Below the pieces are notes generated by a model. The model did not search any database. It was not told where the DNA came from and saw nothing but the letters and a program-made list of their open reading frames with translations. Positions 58,670 to 64,000 of a stretch of DNA of 64,000 nucleotides are shown in pieces. The position numbers and the translations under genes are program-made. The DNA lies in contig CAJQUW010008924.1 in assembly GCA_907163375.1 (NCBI GenBank), positions 434,001-498,000 of the forward strand, in the 5' to 3' direction. Numbering within the stretch: position 1 is the stretch's first letter; the number at the start of each line of letters is the position of its first letter. This DNA is from Prostheceraeus crozeri (lineage: Eukaryota; Platyhelminthes; Polycladida; Euryleptidae).

Positions 58670-59270
58670 AGCGCACGTGAAGTTAGCCGTACCAATAACC
58701 GTACCATCGAAAATCGCCTGTGCCATTCTCGAAAACAACATTCACACATAACTTTGGAGTGTGCCAGCTGGTGCCACCACTCATTTATCAAAATAATGCA
58801 GCAGTATGCGAGAAATCGCTCGAGGTGGCACGGATGTGAAGTACCAATTACCGTACCAAATTACAGAAAAAAAATCATAAATCGCATCTTTATGAATTAT
58901 CAACCACATGGACGTCTAAGATAACACGTCTAAAGCATGTGCCACCCACAACTTTGCCAAAATTCACAACAGCAACTGAGAAAATGTACAAAATGACCTC
59001 AAAGTGGTACGGATGTGAAGTTAGCCGTACCACTTGTGAAAACTGCATGTGCCACTCGCATCAACCCACCGAATACACTTATTGGGAGTGTGCCAGCTTG
59101 TGCCAGCTTGTGCCACCCCTCTGGCAGCTCCATCTCTCCGCAGAATCCGCAGAAATGCGGATTTCCCTCCGCAGCCACAACCACAGCCCATCCGCACCAC
59201 TTGTGAAAATCGCGTGTGCCACTCGCATCAACCCAATTCTCATTCGCGTCAATCACTTGCATCGTGAATT
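58670..59270. repeat. Irregular repeats (GTGAAGTTAGCCGTACCA type)
   Basis: Words GGATGTGAAGTTAGCCGTAC, CACTTGTGAAAA, GTGCCACTCGCATCAACCCA and GAGTGTGCCAGCTTGTGCCA recur two to four times in the same order over 600 bp, with different spacings and a local GTGCCAGCTT doubling at about 59092-59115. A degenerate tandem array. Its open frames are repeat by-products. Confidence 0.65.
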
Positions 59271-59440
59271 GAGCTATGTCAGATGATTGAAGATAAGAAG
59301 TAAGGTGATTGGATCTCTACCCAAATTACATCAGCTTTGATCCTGATGAGCATTGTGCTGCTACAGACTGCAACAGTGCTGCTATCAGGAGAGCATGAAC
59401 GCCTCTCATAAATGTAATGGTTCAGGGGGGTAGTGAATTG
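59271..59440. other. Junction before the composite array
   Basis: AGCTATGTCAGATG at 59273 resembles the ACTATGTCAGATGCAG that opens each block of the array, so this may be a decayed edge copy. Confidence 0.45.
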
Positions 59441-59477
59441 AACTATGTCAGATGCAGCTTGTTGAGAAGAGTGACGT

Positions 59478-59762
59478 TTGTTTAGAACTAGTCAGAAGCA
59501 TGTGTTCAATTTGATTATCTTTGGAGAGCTTGAGGGTGGTATGCGCTCTTACATAAAAGTTGAATTAGAATTTTACAGTCATCATGACAATGATAGTGTT
59601 GCTGTAAAAACTCTTTCCGTGGATGAGTTGTGTGCCCCTACTCAGTCTAAGATTATTATATCCGAAGATCGGAAAATGAAACCGTTGTCTAATTTACTGT
59701 TTGCGGACACATTCGAGTGTGCCGAAAAGCCGATCGATATTATCATAGGGACTGATCAGTAG
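59478..59762 (+). pseudogene. BEL/Pao-like protease fragment, block 1
   Basis: About 94 residues in one frame, with MRSYIKVELEFYSHHDNDSV, then KPLSNLLFADTFECAEKPID and IIIGTDQ. The LADxx...IDxLIGxDxxW order is that of the retropepsin-like domain in BEL/Pao LTR retrotransposons (DUF1758). No other part of such an element is seen, so this is a fossil fragment amplified within the array. Confidence 0.6.
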
Positions 59763-60483
59763 TAATCCCATCACAAATTCAAGTGCAAAATGTGAAATGA
59801 TGAGTCATCATGCTGACTCAGCTCCCCCCTCTGGAGAGAGGAAAGGAGATGGCCAAAGATGTGATGGAAGGATGGTTCCGAGAGGAAGAAACAGTTCCCT
59901 ACCCCCCTCTGGAACGAGACTTCCAACTTTGGTGTTAGAGGTGGTAGAAAGTCGTGCAATAGCTCATTTGGAAGCTAAGAGTGAGAAAAATGCAGTGGAA
60001 AGCTCAGTTTGGCTCTACTTTCCTGGGTTGAGGGAGTAAAATGACAGGAAAACGTCAGAGTTGGAAAAGTCAGGTTTCGGATATTTTGTGATGAGAAAGT
60101 CCATTTTTCGACATGAAGGAGACCTCAGATGGGAAAACGGAGTGCAAATTCGGAAGTTTTGGCCAATTTTGGGTTGAAAAGGATGTTTCCAGCGACATCG
60201 GAGAGAAAAAGTTCTGACCTTCCCCCCTCCTGTCAAACTTCCAACTTTGGTGTTAGAGATCGTAGAAAGTCGTACAATAGCTCATTTGAAAGCTAAAAGT
60301 GAGAAAAATGCAGTGGAAAGCTCAGTTCGGCTCTATTTTCCTGGGTTTAGGGAGTAAAATGGCAGGAAAACGTCAAATTTGGAAAAGACAGGTTTCGGAT
60401 GTTTTGGGATGAGAAAGTCCATTTTTCGGCATGAAGGAGGTCTAAGAACTATGTCAGATGCAGTTTATTGAGAAGAGTGACGT

Positions 60484-60768
60484 TTGTTTAGAACTAGTCA
60501 GAAGCATGTGTTCAATTTGATTATCTTTGGAGAGCTTGAGGGTGGTATGCGCTCTTACATAAAAGTTGAATTAGAATTTTACAGTCATCATGACAATGAT
60601 AGTGTTGCTGTAAAAACTCTTTCCTTGGATGAGTTGTGTGCCCCTACTCAGTCTAAGATTATTATATCCGAAGATCGGAAAATGAAACCGTTGTCTAATT
60701 TACTGTTTGCGGACACATTCGAGTGTGCCGAAAAGCCGATCGATATTATCATAGGGACTGATCAGTAG
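60484..60768 (+). pseudogene. BEL/Pao-like protease fragment, block 2
   Basis: Nearly identical to block 1. Followed by four 318-bp monomers, the longest run in the window. Confidence 0.6.
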
Positions 60769-62124
60769 TAATCCCATCACAAATTCAAGTGCAAAATGTG
60801 AAATGATGAGTCATCATGCTGACTCAGCTCCCCCTCTGGAGAGAGGAAAGGAGATGGCCAAGGATGTGATGGAAGGATGGTTCCGAGAGGAAGAAACAGT
60901 TCCCTACCCCCCTCTGGAACGAGACTTCCAACTTTGGTGTTAGAGGTGGTAGAAAGTCGTGCAATAGCTCATTTGAAAGCTGAGAGTGAGAAAAATGCAG
61001 TGGAAAGCTCAGTTTGGCTCTACTTTCCTGGGTTGAGGGAGTAAAATGACAGGAAAACGTCAAATTTGGAAAAGACAGGTTTCGGAGGTTTTGGGATGAG
61101 AAAGTCCATTTTTCGACATGAAGGAGACCTCAGATGGGAAAACGGAGTGCAAATTCGGAAGTTTTGGTCAATTTTGGGTTAGGAAGGATGTTTCCAGCGA
61201 CATCGGAGAGAAATAGTTCTGACCTCCCCCCCTCCTGTCAAACTTCCAACTTTGGTGTTAGAGATCGTAGAAAGTCGTGCAATAGCTCATTTGAAAGCTA
61301 AGAGTGAGAAAAATGCAGTGGAAAGCTCAGTTCGGCTCTATTTTCCTGGGTTGAGGGAGGAAAATGGCAGGAAAACATCAGAGTTGGAAAAGTCAGGTTT
61401 TGGATGTTTTGGGATGAGAAAGTCCATTTTTCGGCATGAAGTTGGTCGAGGATGGGAAAACGGAGCGCAAATTTGGAAGTTTTGGCCAATTTTGGGTTGA
61501 GAAGGATGTTTCCAGCGACATCGGAGAGAAAAAGTTCTGACCTTCCCACCTCCTGTCAAACTTCCAACTTTGGTGTTAGAGATCGTAGAAAGTCGTGCAA
61601 TAGCTCATTTGAAAGCTAAAAGTGAGAAAAATGCAGTGGAAAGCTCAGTTTGGCTCTATTTTCCTGGGTTTAGGGAGTAAAATGGCAGGAAAACGTCAAA
61701 TTTGGAAAAGACAGGTTTCGGATGTTTTGGGATGAGAAAGTCCATTTTTCGGCATGAAGTTGGTCGAGGATGGGAAAACGGAGCGCAAATTCGGAAGTTT
61801 TGGCCAATTTTGGGTTGAGAAGGATGTTTCCAGCGACATCGGAGAGAAAAAGTTCTGACCTTCCCACCTCCTGTCAAACTTCCAACTTTGGTGTTAGAGA
61901 TCGTAGAAAGTCGTGCAATAGCTCATTTGAAAGCTAAAAGTGAGAAAAATGCAGTGGAAAGCTCAGTTTGGCTCTATTTTCCTGGGTTTAGGGAGTAAAA
62001 TGGCAGGAAAACGTCAAATTTGGAAAAGACAGGTTTCGGATGTTTTGGGATGAGAAAGTCCATTTTTCGGCATGAAGGAGGTCTAAGAACTATGTCAGAT
62101 GAAGTTTGTTGAGAAGAGTGACGT

Positions 62125-62409
62125 TTGTTTAGAACTAGTCAGAAGCATGTGTTCAATTTGATTATCTTTGGAGAGCTTGAGGGTGGTATGCGCTCTTACA
62201 TAAAAGTTGAATTAGAATTTTACAGTCATCATGACAATGATAGTGTTGCTGTAAAAACTCTTTCCTTGGATGAGTTGTGTGCCCCTACTCAGTCTAAGAT
62301 TATTATATCCGAAGATCGGAAAATGAAACCGTTGTCTAATTTACTGTTTGCGGACACATTCGAGTGTGCCGAAAAGCCGATCGATATTATCATAGGGACT
62401 GATCAGTAG
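62125..62409 (+). pseudogene. BEL/Pao-like protease fragment, block 3
   Basis: Same fragment, and a single monomer start separates it from block 4. Confidence 0.6.
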
Positions 62410-62812
62410 TAATCCCATCACAAATTCAAGTGCAAAATGTGAAATGATGAGTCATCATGCTGACTCAGCTCCCCCCTCTGGAGAGAGGAAAGGAGATGGC
62501 CAAAGATGTGATGGAAGGATGGTTCCGAGAGGAAGAAACAGTTCCCTACCCCCCTCTGGAACGAGACTTCCAACTTTGGTGTTAGAGGTGGTAGAAAGTC
62601 GTGCAATAGCTCATTTGGAAGCTAAGAGTGAGAAAAATGCAGTGGAAAGCTCAGTTTGGCTCTACTTTCCTGGGTTGAGGGAGTAAAATGACAGGAAAAC
62701 GTCAAATTTGGAAAAGACAGGTTTCGGATGTTTTGGGATGAGAAAGTCCATTTTTCGGCATGAAGGAGGTCTAAGAACTATGTCAGATGCAGTTTATTGA
62801 GAAGAGTGACGT

Positions 62813-63097
62813 TTGTTTAGAACTAGTCAGAAGCATGTGTTCAATTTGATTATCTTTGGAGAGCTTGAGGGTGGTATGCGCTCTTACATAAAAGTTGAAT
62901 TAGAATTTTACAGTCATCATGACAATGATAGTGTTGCTGTAAAAACTCTTTCCTTGGATGAGTTGTGTGCCCCTACTCAGTCTAAGATTATTATATCCGA
63001 AGATCGGAAAATGAAACCGTTGTCTAATTTACTGTTTGCGGACACATTCGAGTGTGCCGAAAAGCCGATCGATATTATCATAGGGACTGATCAGTAG
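62813..63097 (+). pseudogene. BEL/Pao-like protease fragment, block 4
   Basis: Same fragment, followed by at least three monomer starts before the window ends. Confidence 0.6.
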
Positions 63098-64000
63098 TAA
63101 TCCCATCACAAATTCAAGTGCAAAATGTGAAATGATGAGTCATCATGCTGACTCAGCTCCCCCCTCTGGAGAGAGGAAAGGAGATGGCCAAGGATGTGAT
63201 GGAAGGATGGTTCCGAGAGGAAGAAACAGTTCCCTACCCCCCTCTGGAACGAGACTTCCAACTTTGGTGTTAGAGGTGGTAGAAAGTCGTGCAATAGCTC
63301 ATTTGAAAGCTGAGAGTGAGAAAAATGCAGTGGAAAGCTCAGTTTGGCTCTACTTTCCTGGGTTGAGGGAGTAAAATGACAGGAAAACGTCAAATTTGGA
63401 AAAGACAGGTTTCGGATGTTTTGGGATGAGAAAGTCCATTTTTCGACATGAAGGAGACCTCAGATGGGAAAACGGAGTGCAAATTCGGAAGTTTTGGTCA
63501 ATTTTGGGTTAGGAAGGATGTTTCCAGCGACATCGGAGAGAAATAGTTCTGACCTCCCCCCCTCCTGTCAAACTTCCAACTTTGGTGTTAGAGATCGTAG
63601 AAAGTCGTGCAATAGCTCATTTGAAAGCTAAGAGTGAGAAAAATGCAGTGGAAAGCTCAGTTCGGCTCTATTTTCCTGGGTTGAGGGAGGAAAATGGCAG
63701 GAAAACATCAGAGTTGGAAAAGTCAGGTTTTGGATGTTTTGGGATGAGAAAGTCCATTTTTTCGGCATGAAGTTGTTCTAAGATGGGAAAATGGAGTGCA
63801 AATTCGGAAGTCTTGGTCAATTTTGGGTTAGGAAGGATGTTTCCAATGACATCGGAGGGAAAAAGTGCTGACCTCCCCCCGCCCCTCCTGTCAAACTTCC
63901 AACTTTGATGTTAGAGATCGTAGAAAGTCGTGCAATAGCTCATTTGAAAGCTAAGAGTGAGAAAAATGCAGTGGAAAGCTCAGTTTGGCTCTACTTTCCT

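Larger units (their letters stand above)
59441..64000. repeat. Composite tandem array, 318-bp monomer plus BEL-fragment block
   Basis: The monomer start ACTTCCAACTTTGGTGTTAG occurs at 59919, 60237, 60924, 61242, 61560, 61878, 62566, 63254, 63572 and 63895. Adjacent monomers are 318 bp apart (323 for the last). Four blocks opening ACTATGTCAGATG and holding a protease-like fragment interrupt the monomers. Fragment-to-fragment distances are 1006, 1641 and 688 bp, i.e. 688 + 318, about 688 + 3 x 318, and 688. Copies are nearly identical, so amplification is recent. The array continues past the window. Confidence 0.95.

Noticed and set aside
59478-63770. Repeated ORFs in the terminal array as a tandem gene family
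   Set aside because: The frames start without a proper ATG, end at fixed places in the repeat and occur on both strands of a 318-bp monomer. They are explained by repetition and by an LTR-element fragment.

Overview
The window is AT-rich animal DNA and is almost entirely transposable elements. No intact ordinary host gene was recognised. Families seen: P/THAP elements, hAT, Tc1-mariner, a Crypton, a Merlin/IS1595-like piece, a Penelope-like element with a hammerhead ribozyme, CR1-like LINEs, a LINE with a restriction-like endonuclease, two Polintons, BEL/Pao-like protease fragments and several MITEs and foldbacks. This mix, GT-AG splicing and frequent TAGGCCTA-like words suggest a marine invertebrate. 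The phylum cannot be fixed from the sequence.

Layout. 1-4 kb: two unrecognised broken ORFs in non-coding DNA. 4.0-4.35 kb: 3' end of a Penelope-like element and a hammerhead motif. 4.6-8 kb: an old, broken Polinton (protease, structural-type remnants, chromodomain integrase), followed by a RING-like remnant. 10.5 kb: a MITE. 11.5-13.2 kb: a CR1-like LINE. 14.1-17.35 kb: a REL-endonuclease LINE with a 423-bp insertion. 17.4-24.5 kb: mostly featureless, with a ~190-bp tandem repeat and MITEs. 24.5-31.4 kb: foldbacks, a Crypton, P element copy 1, and a terminal-inverted-repeat element holding a truncated LINE.

The core of the window (32,188-56,799) is one nest. P element copy 2 was hit by a 5'-truncated LINE (duplication AACTTGGACAA), the LINE by a hAT (8-bp duplication), and the hAT coding region by an 18,033-bp Polinton (6-bp duplication AAGGAA, 740-bp inverted repeats about 99% alike). 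A Tc1/mariner also entered the same P copy. P copy 1 keeps the uninterrupted LINE target site.

The Polinton is recent but broken, with about ten interruptions. It carries protein-primed PolB, integrase fused to a phospholipase-A2-like domain, adenain-like protease, packaging ATPase, a second membrane-anchored ATPase on the other strand, major and probable minor capsid proteins, fibre-like and virion-X-like small proteins, an HNH nuclease and a zinc-finger protein.

The last 4.5 kb is a two-level tandem array. 318-bp monomers are interrupted by a block holding a BEL/Pao-type protease fragment, and block-to-block distance equals 688 + n x 318 bp. The array runs off the window.
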